The translations under genes and the position numbers were made by a program. From Oceanospirillales bacterium (GTDB taxonomy: Bacteria > Pseudomonadota > Gammaproteobacteria > Pseudomonadales > Balneatricaceae): DNA of 64,000 nucleotides. The notes below the pieces were generated by a model. The model searched no databases. It saw only the letters and a list, made by a program, of their open reading frames with translations, and was not told the DNA's origin. Where the stretch lies: NCBI GenBank assembly GCA_018223185.1, contig JAAEYW010000005.1, forward strand, positions 62,001 to 126,000, given 5' to 3'. Below are positions 28,444 to 38,200 of the stretch, one piece after another (the first letter of the stretch is position 1; every line of letters starts with the position of its first letter).

Positions 28444-28821
28444 TTAATTCAATTCTACCTGCAGGCCATCAATTAGCTGTTCCACATGCAATATCACGCG
28501 GTTAACCTCACTGTCGCCCACTTTACAGCCAATATGTTTTTTGTAACCCTGCTCATAGAGCCGGACATGCCGGTCGGCCACCACCGAACACTGCTCCAGA
28601 CAGGCGGCAACACAATGCAGCCGACAACCATCAATGGCAATAATCGGACGACCGGAACACGCCGTTCTGACCAGCGAGGGAACTCCGCCACCCACCCCGG
28701 CAATACAGGACATTTCAGCCTTATTCCGGTGATCCAGGCGCACTGCGACATCGTTAGCCAGTTGCGCAACATCAGAGCAACCCGAACAAGCGTATACCAG
28801 TGGTAAATCACGACGCTTCAT
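28444..28821 (-). CDS. Putative zinc-binding protein with DGC motif
   Basis: About 125 residues from an ATG at 28821 that overlaps the regulator stop in an ATGA; a longer frame to 28869 is less likely. Cysteines cluster in YACSGCSD, EMSCIAGVGG and AIDGCRLHCVAACLEQC, and DGC is the hallmark of the DGC-domain family of presumed metal-binding proteins. Function is unknown. Its fixed place between a Crp/Fnr regulator and Moco genes suggests a metal or redox role linked to anaerobic respiration. Confidence 0.75.
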   Translation of the reverse strand: MKRRDLPLVYACSGCSDVAQLANDVAVRLDHRNKAEMSCIAGVGGGVPSLVRTACSGRPIIAIDGCRLHCVAACLEQCSVVADRHVRLYEQGYKKHIGCKVGDSEVNRVILHVEQLIDGLQVELN

Positions 28822-29525
28822 TGAATCAGCCTCTGTAAGCCAGCCACACTGAAAATAGTCAGGTGACAACCATGGACATCCAGCAACCCTTTCTCTTTGA
28901 AATCGCGCATCACCCGGGATAGTGTTTCCGGTTGCATCGCCAACCGTGATGCAATCAATTGTTTCGTTGCCGGTAGTTTCACTTTGACGCCTTCCTGCTC
29001 GCTCTCATCGATAAGGCTCAGAATAAAATGGGCGACTCGGTGGGCAGCGCTCTGCTGTGTCAGGGTCTCAATATCGCCTATGCTCCGTTTCAGCCGACTC
29101 GCCAGTGAGCCTAAGATTCCAAAACAGCTTTCATAGGACTGGTGCAGCAACTCCAGATAATCCTGACTACAGATTGACAACACGGTAGCGGACTTAACCG
29201 CCGTAGCATGAGCCGGATAATGTTGCTCTGTCATAAACATGGCCGCTTCGCCAACGGGATCCTGTTCACCGAAAACATTGATCACAACCTCTCTGCCGCC
29301 GGAGGTGAGTCGAAAAAACTTAATACTCCCCTGCAGCACAATATAAAACCGTTTCGCCTCTTCCCCCTGATTAAACAGACGTTCTCCAGCGAGCAGTTGC
29401 AAAAGCCTGGCTTTTTTCATCAAAGAAAAGAACTGACCATCGGTCAGAGCTGACAGCAATACATGCTGACGCAGCGTACCCATAGAACAGTGAGTCATGC
29501 TATTCAAACCGGGTAACACAATCAT
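28818..29525 (-). CDS. Crp/Fnr-family regulator, Dnr-like, without Fe-S cysteines
   Basis: About 235 residues from the ATG at 29525 (GGTGGA lies just before it); a GTG at 29534 overlapping the moaA stop is an alternative. It has an N-terminal cyclic-nucleotide-fold domain (GERLFNQGEEAKRFYIV, FGEQDPVGEAAMF) and a C-terminal helix-turn-helix with PETLSRVMRDF, whose E..SR pattern is that of FNR-type DNA recognition. Only one Cys is near the N-terminus, so no FNR-like 4Fe-4S cluster can form. It probably senses NO (Dnr/NnrR type) or another signal and could bind the FNR-like boxes of this window. Confidence 0.88.
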   Translation of the reverse strand: MIVLPGLNSMTHCSMGTLRQHVLLSALTDGQFFSLMKKARLLQLLAGERLFNQGEEAKRFYIVLQGSIKFFRLTSGGREVVINVFGEQDPVGEAAMFMTEQHYPAHATAVKSATVLSICSQDYLELLHQSYESCFGILGSLASRLKRSIGDIETLTQQSAAHRVAHFILSLIDESEQEGVKVKLPATKQLIASRLAMQPETLSRVMRDFKEKGLLDVHGCHLTIFSVAGLQRLIQ

Positions 29526-29526
29526 T

Positions 29527-30528
29527 TTATCCACCGGTCATATTCATAAAGCGTAACACCTGGGGAGCATCCTGATCGGCAAATCCATGCCCTTCCGGCT
29601 TACGGGTAATAGCATCACGTATCAGGCTTTCGAGTCGCAGGGGTTCACCCGGATAACGACGTAAAACAGCCCTTAAGTCCACCGAGTTTTCCTGCCCCAG
29701 GCAGAGCAACAAGCGCCCCTCTGCAGTGACCCGCAGACGATTGCAGCTGCTGCAGAAGTTGTGACTGTAAGGTGAGATAAAGCCGATGCGGCCTGACTGT
29801 CCGGGAATGCGATAATAGCGGGAAGGCCCGCCTGTCGTCTCGGTACTGGGCAACAGCTGAAACCGCTGCTCGATATACTGTTTTACCTCATCACTGGAGC
29901 AATGCACCTGCTGTCGGTCATGACTGCTGATCTGTCCCAGCGGCATCTCCTCAATAAAGCTGATATCAATGCCCCGCGCCTGGGCATATCCCAGCAGATC
30001 AAAAATCTCATCATCGTTATAGCCGCGCATCACCACAGTATTGAGTTTGATGCGTTCAAATCCCGCCTCAACCGCAGCATCGACCCCAGTCAGCACCTGA
30101 GCCAACATATCCCGACGCGTCATGCGGAAGAAGCGCTTCGCATCCAGACTATCGAGACTAATATTAATGCGCTTCAGACCTGCATCTTTTAACGGCTGCG
30201 CCAACCGGGTCAGTTGCGAACCGTTAGTGGTTAATGTCACTTCATCCAACCCCGGCAGAGACGCTAACGCGCTGATCAGTTCGACAATCCCTCTGCGTAC
30301 CAGCGGCTCTCCGCCCGTGAGGCGAATTCGGCGGATTCCCAGATTCACCAGCGAACGGCCTAGCGCGACCAGCTCCTCCAGTGACAGAACCCGGGCCCGG
30401 GGCAGAAACTCCATATCTTCGGCCATACAGTAGACGCAACGAAAATCACAACGGTCAGTTACCGATAAGCGGATGTAATCAATTTTTCTCCCCAGGCCGT
30501 CGATCAGGCCTTGTGGCGTATCTATCAT
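29527..30528 (-). CDS. moaA: GTP 3',8-cyclase MoaA
   Basis: The 333-residue radical-SAM enzyme has the N-terminal cluster motif CDFRCVYC (Cys27, Cys31, Cys34), a C-terminal second cluster in [19 protein letters not shown], and the terminal Gly-Gly needed for activity. It carries out the first step of molybdopterin synthesis. It is first in the run moaA-regulator-DGC-moaB-moeA-mobA and is preceded by FNR- and NarL-like sites. Confidence 0.97.
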   Translation of the reverse strand: MIDTPQGLIDGLGRKIDYIRLSVTDRCDFRCVYCMAEDMEFLPRARVLSLEELVALGRSLVNLGIRRIRLTGGEPLVRRGIVELISALASLPGLDEVTLTTNGSQLTRLAQPLKDAGLKRINISLDSLDAKRFFRMTRRDMLAQVLTGVDAAVEAGFERIKLNTVVMRGYNDDEIFDLLGYAQARGIDISFIEEMPLGQISSHDRQQVHCSSDEVKQYIEQRFQLLPSTETTGGPSRYYRIPGQSGRIGFISPYSHNFCSSCNRLRVTAEGRLLLCLGQENSVDLRAVLRRYPGEPLRLESLIRDAITRKPEGHGFADQDAPQVLRFMNMTGG

Positions 30529-30586
30529 CGCTGTGATCCTCTGCTACAGATGCATCGATTATTCCTGACTGCCAGACCACCACCTA

Positions 30587-30641
30587 TACCTACGTAGAGG
30601 TAATCAACCGACTCCTTTGGGGTGGTATTGATCTGGCTCAA
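30587..30641 (-). promoter_or_regulatory. FNR box and NarL-like 7-2-7 site upstream of moaA
   Basis: TTGAT-CTGG-CTCAA (30628-30641) matches the FNR consensus at 9 of 10 bases. Downstream toward moaA, TACCTAC-GT-AGAGGTA (30587-30602) is an inverted NarL/NarP heptamer pair. It would overlap the start of transcription if the FNR box is at -41.5. The -10 at that spacing (GATTAC) is poor, so the exact promoter is uncertain. Confidence 0.55.
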
Positions 30642-30670
30642 TATTGGCACGGCTCAGGGACCGGTCAGAC

Positions 30671-31327
30671 TCAATAACCCGACGTCCGCCCCTGGCTTAT
30701 TTCGTTCTGCATGACATAGATGGCAGGCGTATCACCATCACTGTCGATATCCATTTTCAGATCTTTAATCAGTCCGTCCTCTATACTGTAGATCCAGCCA
30801 TGCACAGCCAGCGACTGACCTTGTTGCCAGGCTTTTTGCACGATGCCTGAGCGACAGATATTTTCCACCTGCTGCAGTACATTCAATTCGCAGAGACGAT
30901 TAACACGGCTTTCTTCATCCGCCTCTGCCGAGAGTATTTCCTGATAACGGTGACCGATGTCCTTAAGATGCCGCAGCCAGTTATCAATCAGTCCGAAGTC
31001 CTGATTACTCAAGGCGGCACGAACACCGCCGCAGCCGTAGTGGCCACAGACGATAATATGTTTAATCTTGAGAATATGAACCGCAAAGTGAATGACTGAC
31101 AGACAGTTCAGATCGGTGTGCAACACCAGATTGGCAATGTTACGGTGAACAAACAGCTCACCCGGTAACATGCCGACAATCTCATTAGCCGGCACCCGGC
31201 TATCGGAACAGCCGATCCATAGATATTCGGGGCTTTGCTGGGCTGCCAACCGTTTGAAAAATCCTGGTTGCTCCCGTTCGATCCGCTCCGACCAGCAGCG
31301 ATTATTGTGTAACAGATCGGCTAGCAT
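30671..31327 (-). CDS. can: Beta-carbonic anhydrase
   Basis: The 218-residue protein has the zinc and catalytic residues of beta-class enzymes: Cys40, Asp42 and Arg44 in GCSDSRVP, and His96 and Cys99 in CGHYGCGG. It interconverts CO2 and bicarbonate in the cytosol. It follows the PpiC gene by 20 bp on the nar strand and so probably belongs to the nar transcript, an unusual placement. Confidence 0.94.
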   Translation of the reverse strand: MLADLLHNNRCWSERIEREQPGFFKRLAAQQSPEYLWIGCSDSRVPANEIVGMLPGELFVHRNIANLVLHTDLNCLSVIHFAVHILKIKHIIVCGHYGCGGVRAALSNQDFGLIDNWLRHLKDIGHRYQEILSAEADEESRVNRLCELNVLQQVENICRSGIVQKAWQQGQSLAVHGWIYSIEDGLIKDLKMDIDSDGDTPAIYVMQNEISQGRTSGY

Positions 31328-31347
31328 TGCTTCATTCTCCCCCCGCC

Positions 31348-32169
31348 TTACTGCACCAGCAGGGAATCAGCAGCCTGTAGCTCTATTCCCTCGATCTGAG
31401 CATCAGACACCAATAAGCAGATGTACTGGTTCACGGCACGACGGTAATTCCGCTCGATCAGATAGGCCCGTATCCGATCTTCCACTGCTTCGTAAGGCAG
31501 CGGTTCACCATCGATCCGCTTATCGATCCGGGTAACGTGAAAGCCGTAACGACTCTCCAGCGGACGCCCGGCCAGCCCCTCAGGCAAGCTGAATATCTGA
31601 CGTTCAAACTCGGCAACAGTCTGTCCTTTGTCGATCTGCCCCAATTGCCCGGCCAGTTCTTTCGATGGACAGGCAGAGTGCTGCTGAGCGATGTCAGCAA
31701 ACATCTCGGGGTGCTGTTGCAGCGTCTCAATCAGTACCTCAGCCTGAGCCTTTCGCTCAGCCCGCCCTGCCTCATCATCCGGCGCTGCTGCCAGCAGGAT
31801 GTGCGATACCGCCAGCAACGGCTGGGTAGAGAACTTGTCCCGGTTGGCTTCAAAGTAGTGACGGCACACCTGATCAGTTGCCTGCGGCAGGTCGACCTCA
31901 CGCTTAATTAACTGCCGAATCAGGGCCTCCTCTCCGGTTTCACCCGATTCAGGCCTGACTGTCAGCTGTAATGCATCGGCACGCTGTAATAACAACTCAC
32001 GCACCACCAGTGCCTGAGCGGCCTGCGCACGCGATATTTCCAGCGATTCAGCCGGATAATACTGGATCTCCTGCACGATACGCTGCTCGTCGAGGGGAGT
32101 GCCGTTAACCACCACCGGAGTAAACTCGGGCACCTCTCCACTTATCATTGCATGTTCAATCATCTGCAT
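31348..32169 (-). CDS. PpiC-type peptidyl-prolyl isomerase (NifM-like) of the nar operon
   Basis: The 273-residue protein has an N-terminal helical region and a parvulin domain at about residues 120-225 (AVSHILLAAAPDDEAG, QHSACPSKELAGQLGQIDKGQ, ESRYGFHVTRID). No signal peptide is visible, so it is cytosolic. A PpiC gene after narI is also known in Pseudomonas nar operons, where its role, perhaps in NarG/NarH maturation, is not settled. It lies 76 bp after narI with a strong hairpin between. Confidence 0.88.
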   Translation of the reverse strand: MQMIEHAMISGEVPEFTPVVVNGTPLDEQRIVQEIQYYPAESLEISRAQAAQALVVRELLLQRADALQLTVRPESGETGEEALIRQLIKREVDLPQATDQVCRHYFEANRDKFSTQPLLAVSHILLAAAPDDEAGRAERKAQAEVLIETLQQHPEMFADIAQQHSACPSKELAGQLGQIDKGQTVAEFERQIFSLPEGLAGRPLESRYGFHVTRIDKRIDGEPLPYEAVEDRIRAYLIERNYRRAVNQYICLLVSDAQIEGIELQAADSLLVQ

Positions 32170-32215
32170 GCCGGTTACCTCATATATTCTTTAATTAGAT
32201 CACTGGGGATGAGTC

Positions 32216-32232
32216 GGGGGGCAAAGCCCCCC
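32216..32232 (-). other. GC-rich hairpin between narI and ppiC
   Basis: GGGGGGC-AAA-GCCCCCC forms a 7-bp perfect stem 14 bp after the narI stop. No T-run follows, so it is more likely an mRNA-stabilising or partial-attenuation element than a terminator. Confidence 0.6.
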
Positions 32233-32245
32233 TCCTGCAGTCAGC

Positions 32246-32920
32246 TCAGCGCTGACGGACTATCTGATAGTTACGGGCAAAATATTTCACCGGTACACTC
32301 CAGATATGCACCATGCGCGTGAAGGGGAACACTACAAACATGGTCAGGCCAATGAAAATGTGCAGTTTGTACACCAGGCCAACCCCCAGCAGGTGCGTTG
32401 CAGCATCCGCCTGTAAAGTCACCAATCCCTGAGCCCAGTCAGCCAGCAACAACATCACACCACCATCCAGATGCCCAAGGGCAAAGGGAATGGTCAGCAG
32501 ACCCAGACTCACCTGTACAAACAACAACACCAGAATAAAGATATCTGCTTTGGTACTGGTGGCACGCACCCTGGCGTTACCCAGACGCCGTTTCAACAGC
32601 AACAACGCCCCTGTCCAGCAGGCCACGCCCGCCAGGCCACCGACAATAATTGCCAGCAATTGCTTGTTACCGGCCGAAATAAACGGCGCATACAGAGCAT
32701 GCGGCGTCAGCAGGCCAACCAGGTGACCAAAAAAGATCACCAGAACGCCGACGTGAAACAGATTACTGGCCCGGCGGAACCCCTTTGAGCTGAGCATCTG
32801 GCTGGAGCCAGCGCGCCAGGTAAACTGCTCACGGTCATAACGGATCCAGCTGGCGATAATAAATATCGCCCCGGCAATGTAGGGATAAACACCAAAAAAC
32901 AGATCATTCAGATAAGACAT
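32246..32920 (-). CDS. narI: Respiratory nitrate reductase gamma subunit (cytochrome b)
   Basis: The 224-residue membrane protein has five helices and heme-b histidines in LFHVGVLVIFFGHLVGL and VYKLHIFIGL / RMVHIWSVP. It takes electrons from quinol and passes them to NarH. Length equals that of E. coli NarI (225). It follows narJ by 16 bp. Confidence 0.97.
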   Translation of the reverse strand: MSYLNDLFFGVYPYIAGAIFIIASWIRYDREQFTWRAGSSQMLSSKGFRRASNLFHVGVLVIFFGHLVGLLTPHALYAPFISAGNKQLLAIIVGGLAGVACWTGALLLLKRRLGNARVRATSTKADIFILVLLFVQVSLGLLTIPFALGHLDGGVMLLLADWAQGLVTLQADAATHLLGVGLVYKLHIFIGLTMFVVFPFTRMVHIWSVPVKYFARNYQIVRQR

Positions 32921-32936
32921 TTCTCTTCTCCAGGGT

Positions 32937-33671
32937 TCAGAAAGAACCGGCTGATTCAGAAGGCGCAGACGGGGACAGCGGCTGAATATTCAGTGGCTGT
33001 ACCTTATCCAGTTCACGGCGGCGCTGGGAAATCGCATTATCCCCGCAGTCCTGTGCACTGTTTTCGGTAAACCGCACCATCTCCTCTTCCCAGACTTCAT
33101 CCATCGCTTCAGGCGTATCATCACGCACCTCAGCAGCCACTTTCTCCCGTAGTTCTTTGCGTTCCACCGGCACACCGGTGAAACTCAGCAGGACTTCAAA
33201 CAACAGTGCATAATTGCACTTTCGCTGATGCAGCCGGGTCTCCAGCAGGGCCAGAATATGACTGACGTCGGCCAGCCACTGCTGTACTTCCGACTCCGGC
33301 CGCAGGGACAGATATTCAAGAAACAGTGGCAGATAATCGGGCAGCTCACGCACATCGATTGCAAAGCCCTCTTTTTCATACACCGCCATCAGGTCGACCA
33401 TCGCCTGACCACGGTCACGGCTTTCGCCGTGAACGTGTTCAAACAACAGCAGTGACAGAGAACGGCCGCGGTCAAACAGTGATACATAGTTCTCCTGAGC
33501 ATCCATCAGTTCCTGATTACAGAGCTGCTCGATGAATTCAATCAACTGTGCCTGCTGAGCCTCCGGCAAACCCTCGTCTGACTGCACTTCATCAATCAGT
33601 GCCTGACGTGCCTCAAACAGCTCGTTTTCCGGATAGCCCAACAACGCCGAAATGACTTTCAGACTACGCAT
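32937..33671 (-). CDS. narJ: Nitrate reductase molybdenum cofactor assembly chaperone
   Basis: About 244 residues from the ATG at 33671, inside the 3' end of narH, with GGAGGTG just upstream; a longer frame to 33710 lies wholly within narH and is not favoured. MRSLKVISALLGYPENEL, NYVSLFDRGRSLSLLLFEHVHGESRDRGQAM and LPDYLPLFLEYL are NarJ/TorD-family signatures. It binds apo-NarGH and is needed for cofactor insertion, not for the final enzyme. Confidence 0.95.
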   Translation of the reverse strand: MRSLKVISALLGYPENELFEARQALIDEVQSDEGLPEAQQAQLIEFIEQLCNQELMDAQENYVSLFDRGRSLSLLLFEHVHGESRDRGQAMVDLMAVYEKEGFAIDVRELPDYLPLFLEYLSLRPESEVQQWLADVSHILALLETRLHQRKCNYALLFEVLLSFTGVPVERKELREKVAAEVRDDTPEAMDEVWEEEMVRFTENSAQDCGDNAISQRRRELDKVQPLNIQPLSPSAPSESAGSF

Positions 33672-35241
33672 CTTCCACCTCCCGGTCCTGCAGTAACTGT
33701 GGATCCACATGCTTCACCGCGCTGACCTTCTCAACCATGGTGACGTTCTGTTTCTTCGCCCCGAACAGGTTGAATTCAGTCTCACCACCCGCACAGCCGT
33801 TGCCAAAACTGAAGCCGCAACCGTTACGTTCAGGGAACGCTTCGCGGGCCAGCTCACGATGGCTGGTTGGTATGACAAAGCGATCTTCATAATTGGCAAT
33901 CGCCAGGTAGCGGTACATCTCCTTGGCCTGATGCTCTGTCAGACCAGCATCCGCCAGAACCTCCAGATTGATCTTGCCCTCCACCTGCTCATCACGTTTA
34001 TAGGCACGCATCGCCAACAGACGCTTCAGGGCACTGATGACGGGTTTTTCATCCCCGGCGGTCAGCAGGTTAGCCAGATATTTCACCGGTATACGCAGAC
34101 TTTCCACATCCGGAATAGCGCCGTTCATACCGATCGTTCCGGCATCCGCAGCAGACTGAATCGGGCTCAGCGGTGGCACATACCAAACCATCGGCAACGT
34201 CCGGTATTCAGGATGCAGTGGCAGAGCCAGCTTCCAGTCCATCGCCAGTTTGTACACCGGAGAGTTCTGTGCCGCCGTGATCACACTATCGGTCACGCCG
34301 TCCCTACGGGCCTGTTCAATCACTGCCGGATCGAACGGATCGAGGAAGATCTCCAGCTGTTTCTCATACAGATCCTGCTCGTTTCCAGCCGATGCTATTT
34401 CCTGAATCCGGTCTGCGTCATACAACATCACACCCAGGTAGCGGATACGACCCACACAGGTTTCAGAACAAACCGTTGGCATACCGGATTCAATCCGTGG
34501 ATAACAGAAGATACACTTCTCAGACTTACCGGTTTTCCAGTTGTAGTAGATCTTTTTGTACGGACAGCCACTGACACACATACGCCAGCCGCGGCATTTA
34601 TCCTGATCGATCAGAACAATACCATCCTCTTCACGCTTGTAGATGGCACCGGACGGACAGGATGCAGCACAGGCCGGGTTAAGGCAGTGCTCGCACAGTC
34701 GCGGCAGGTACATCATGAAAGTATTCTCGAACTCGCCGTAGATCTCTTTCTGGATGTTGTCGAAATTCTTATCCTTGGAGCGTTTTTTGAACTCAGTACC
34801 GAGGATTTCCTCCCAGTTGGGACCCCATTCGATCTTCTTCATCCGATCACCGGTGATCAGTGAACGCGGCCGGGCTACGGGCTGATGTTTGCCTTCGGGT
34901 GCGCTATGAAGGTGCTGGTAGTCGAAGTCGAACGGCTCATAGTAGTCGTCGATTTCCGGCAGATCCGGGTTTGCGAAAATATTCGCCAGTACCCGCCATT
35001 TACCACCGATACGCGGCTCGATACTGCCATCGGCTTTGCGCCGCCAGCCACCGTTCCACTTATCCTGATTCTCCCACTCTTTGGGGTAGCCGATACCGGG
35101 TTTGGTCTCGACATTGTTGAACCAGGCGTACTCCATACCTTCGCGGGAGGTCCAGACGTTCTTACAGGTGATCGAGCAGGTGTGACAACCGATACACTTA
35201 TCGAGGTTCAGCACCATGCCTATTTGAGAACGGATTTTCAT
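33664..35241 (-). CDS. narH: Respiratory nitrate reductase beta subunit (Fe-S)
   Basis: The 525-residue protein has the four cysteine clusters of NarH: CIGCHTCSITCKN, CEHCLNPACAASCPSG, CRGWRMCVSGCPYKK (Trp in the place of one Cys, giving the 3Fe-4S centre) and CIFCYPRIESG. It relays electrons from NarI to NarG on the cytoplasmic side of the membrane. Its start overlaps the narG stop by 4 bp. Confidence 0.98.
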   Translation of the reverse strand: MKIRSQIGMVLNLDKCIGCHTCSITCKNVWTSREGMEYAWFNNVETKPGIGYPKEWENQDKWNGGWRRKADGSIEPRIGGKWRVLANIFANPDLPEIDDYYEPFDFDYQHLHSAPEGKHQPVARPRSLITGDRMKKIEWGPNWEEILGTEFKKRSKDKNFDNIQKEIYGEFENTFMMYLPRLCEHCLNPACAASCPSGAIYKREEDGIVLIDQDKCRGWRMCVSGCPYKKIYYNWKTGKSEKCIFCYPRIESGMPTVCSETCVGRIRYLGVMLYDADRIQEIASAGNEQDLYEKQLEIFLDPFDPAVIEQARRDGVTDSVITAAQNSPVYKLAMDWKLALPLHPEYRTLPMVWYVPPLSPIQSAADAGTIGMNGAIPDVESLRIPVKYLANLLTAGDEKPVISALKRLLAMRAYKRDEQVEGKINLEVLADAGLTEHQAKEMYRYLAIANYEDRFVIPTSHRELAREAFPERNGCGFSFGNGCAGGETEFNLFGAKKQNVTMVEKVSAVKHVDPQLLQDREVEDA

Positions 35242-38200
35242 TGTACCGCCTCCTGAACATAATCATTATTCTCGCCATCCAGCCAGTCGATGTTCTTCAT
35301 CTTACGGACGATGACGAACTCATCCCGGTTGGAGCCCACAGTCCCATAGTAGTTAAAACCGTACGCCTGCTGCGCATAACCACCGATCATATGCGTCGGT
35401 TTCGGGCACGCGCGGGTGACCGAGTTATGAATACCGCCACGGGTACCTGAGGTCTCCGCACCCGGAATATTCACAATACGTTCCTGGGCGTGGTACATCA
35501 TGGTCATCCCTTCGTTAACCCGCTGCGACACCACTACACGGGCGGCAATAGCACCGTTACTGTTGAAGATTTCAACCCAGTCGTTATCTTCTATGCCGAC
35601 CTTCTGTGCATCCACTTCAGACATCCAGATGATCGGACCACCGCGGGACAACGTCAGCATCAGCAGGTTATCGCTGTAGGTCGAATGAATACCCCACTTC
35701 TGATGCGGAGTGATCCAGTTCAGGGCGATTTCCGGGTTGCCATTAGGCAACTTATTCATCATCGGCTTGACCGACTTGGTATTAATCGGCGGCCGGTAAA
35801 CCAGCAGGCTTTCACCGAAATCTCGCATCCACTGATGATCCTGATAATACTGCTGCCGTCCGGTCAGGGTACGCCATGGAATCAGCTCGTGAACGTTGGT
35901 ATAACCGGCATTGTAGGAAACATGCTCGTCTTCCAGGCCAGACCAGGTCGGTGAAGATATAATTTTACGGGGTTGCGCCTGCACATCACGGAAGCGGATC
36001 TTTTCATCCTCTTTCGGCTTCGCCAGATGGGTATGATCCAGACCGGTAAATTCACCCAGTGCCGACCAGGCCTTTACTGCAACCTGACCATTGGTTTCCG
36101 GCGCCAGACCGAGGATCATTTCCGCCGCATCAATCGCGGTTTCCAGCTTGGCCCGGTCTTTACCGACACCCTCTTCGGTATGGGTCCAGTTGAGTTTCTT
36201 GAGTAACTCAACCTCATCCTTAGTGTCCCAGCTGATCCCCTTACCACCGTTACCCAGACTTTCCAGTAAAGGACCGACCGATGTGAAGCGGGCATAGGTA
36301 TTCGGATAGTCGCGTTCGACCACCGCCAGATTTGGCAGCGTTTTACCCGGAACCGGTTCGCACTCGCCTTTCTTCCAGTCTTTAACATCATAGGGCTGAG
36401 ACAGTTCTCCCGGTGAATCATGCTGTAACGGCACGGTGACCAGGTCCTGTTCTACACCCAGGTGACCGACACAAACCTTGGAGAATGACTTCGCAATGCC
36501 TTTGTAGATATCCCAGTCAGAACGGGCTTCCCAGGCAGGGTCGGTGGCCGCAGACAGCGGATGAATAAACGGATGCATATCCGAGGTATTCAGATCGTCC
36601 TTCTCGTACCAGGTCGCCGTCGGCAACACGATATCGGAGTACAGACAGGTGGTAGACATACGGAAGTCCAGGGTCACCAGCAGGTCAACCTTGCCTTCAG
36701 CACCCTGTTCGTGCCATTTAACCTCTTCCGGCTTAGGCCCATCTTCGGCGCCCAGGTCTTTGCCCAGCACCGAGTGATTGGTGCCCAGCAGGTACTTGAG
36801 CATGTACTCATGGCCCTTACCGGAAGATCCCAGCAAGTTAGAACGCCAGATAAACATGTTCCGCGGGAAGTTCACCGGGTTATCCGGATCCTCAGCGGCA
36901 AATGCAATACCACCGGATTTTAACTGCTCAACCGTATATTCCTGCGGTGTTACACCGGCAGCTTCTGCAGCCTTGGTAATTCCCAGCGGGTTGGTATTCA
37001 ACTGAGGTGCAGACGGCAACCAGCCCATCCGCTCAGAACGCACGTTAAAGTCGATCAGGCTGCCGGTATATTTGGACTTGTCCGCCAGAGGTGACAGGAT
37101 TTCATCCACTTCCAGTTTTTCGTAGCGCCACTGGTTAGAGTGATTATAGAAGAAACTGGTACCGTTCATCTGCCTTGGCGGACGTTGCCAGTCGAGACCA
37201 AATGCCAGTGGTAACCAGCCACACTGAGGACGCAGCTTCTCCTGCCCCACATAGTGCGCCCAACCGCCGCCGCTCTGACCGATACAACCACACATCACCA
37301 GCAGATTAATCAGGCCACGGTAGTTCATATCCATGTGATACCAGTGGTTCATACCGGCACCAACAATGATCATGGAACGACCTTTAGTCTTGTTTGCGGT
37401 GTCGGCAAACTCACGGGCGATCTGAATCGCCACATTACGATCCACACCGGTGATTTTCTCCTGCCAGGCCGGCGTGTAAGGCGCATTATCATCGTAGCTG
37501 TCAGCCACAAAATCACCGCCCAGACCACGATTAACGCCGTAGTTGGCCAGCATCAGGTCGCCAACAGTCACCACCAGGGACTCACCACCATCGGCCAGTC
37601 TGATTTTTTTCGCCGGCAGATTGTGATGGATCACATCACTGAAGACGTTATTGGTGAAGTATTCATTCTCAACGCCGCCAAAGTATGGGAAACCAACCGA
37701 AACCACGTCATCGTGACTATCGATCAGACTCAGAGCCAGACGGGTATCGTTACCTTCGCCCCCCTCTTTCTCTTCGATATTCCACTTACCTTTCTCACCC
37801 CAGCGGAAACCGATGGAACCGTTAGGCACCACAAAGCTGTTGCTGTCTGAATCAAAGGCGACAGTTTTCCAGTCCGGATTATTTTCCTGTCCGAGCGACT
37901 GATCAAAGTCGGCAGCACGGATAAAACGGCCCGGCGCATAGCTTCCGTCTTCGCGCAGCTCCAGCTGTACCAGGAACGGCATATCGCTGTATTTACGTGC
38001 GTAATCGTTGAAGTATTCGCTCGGTTTATCGACATAAAACTCTTTCAGAATCACATGCCCCATGGCCATCGCCAGTGCAGCATCAGTACCCTGTTTAGGG
38101 TTCATCCACTGATCACACAGCTTGGCGACTTCGGAATAATCCGGAGTAACAGCCACGGTTTTAGTCCCCTTGTAACGCACTTCAGTAAAGAAGTGAGCAT

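Noticed and set aside
33709-34863. Long plus-strand ORF opposite narH
   Set aside because: It is antisense to a fully supported narH frame and has no domain signature.
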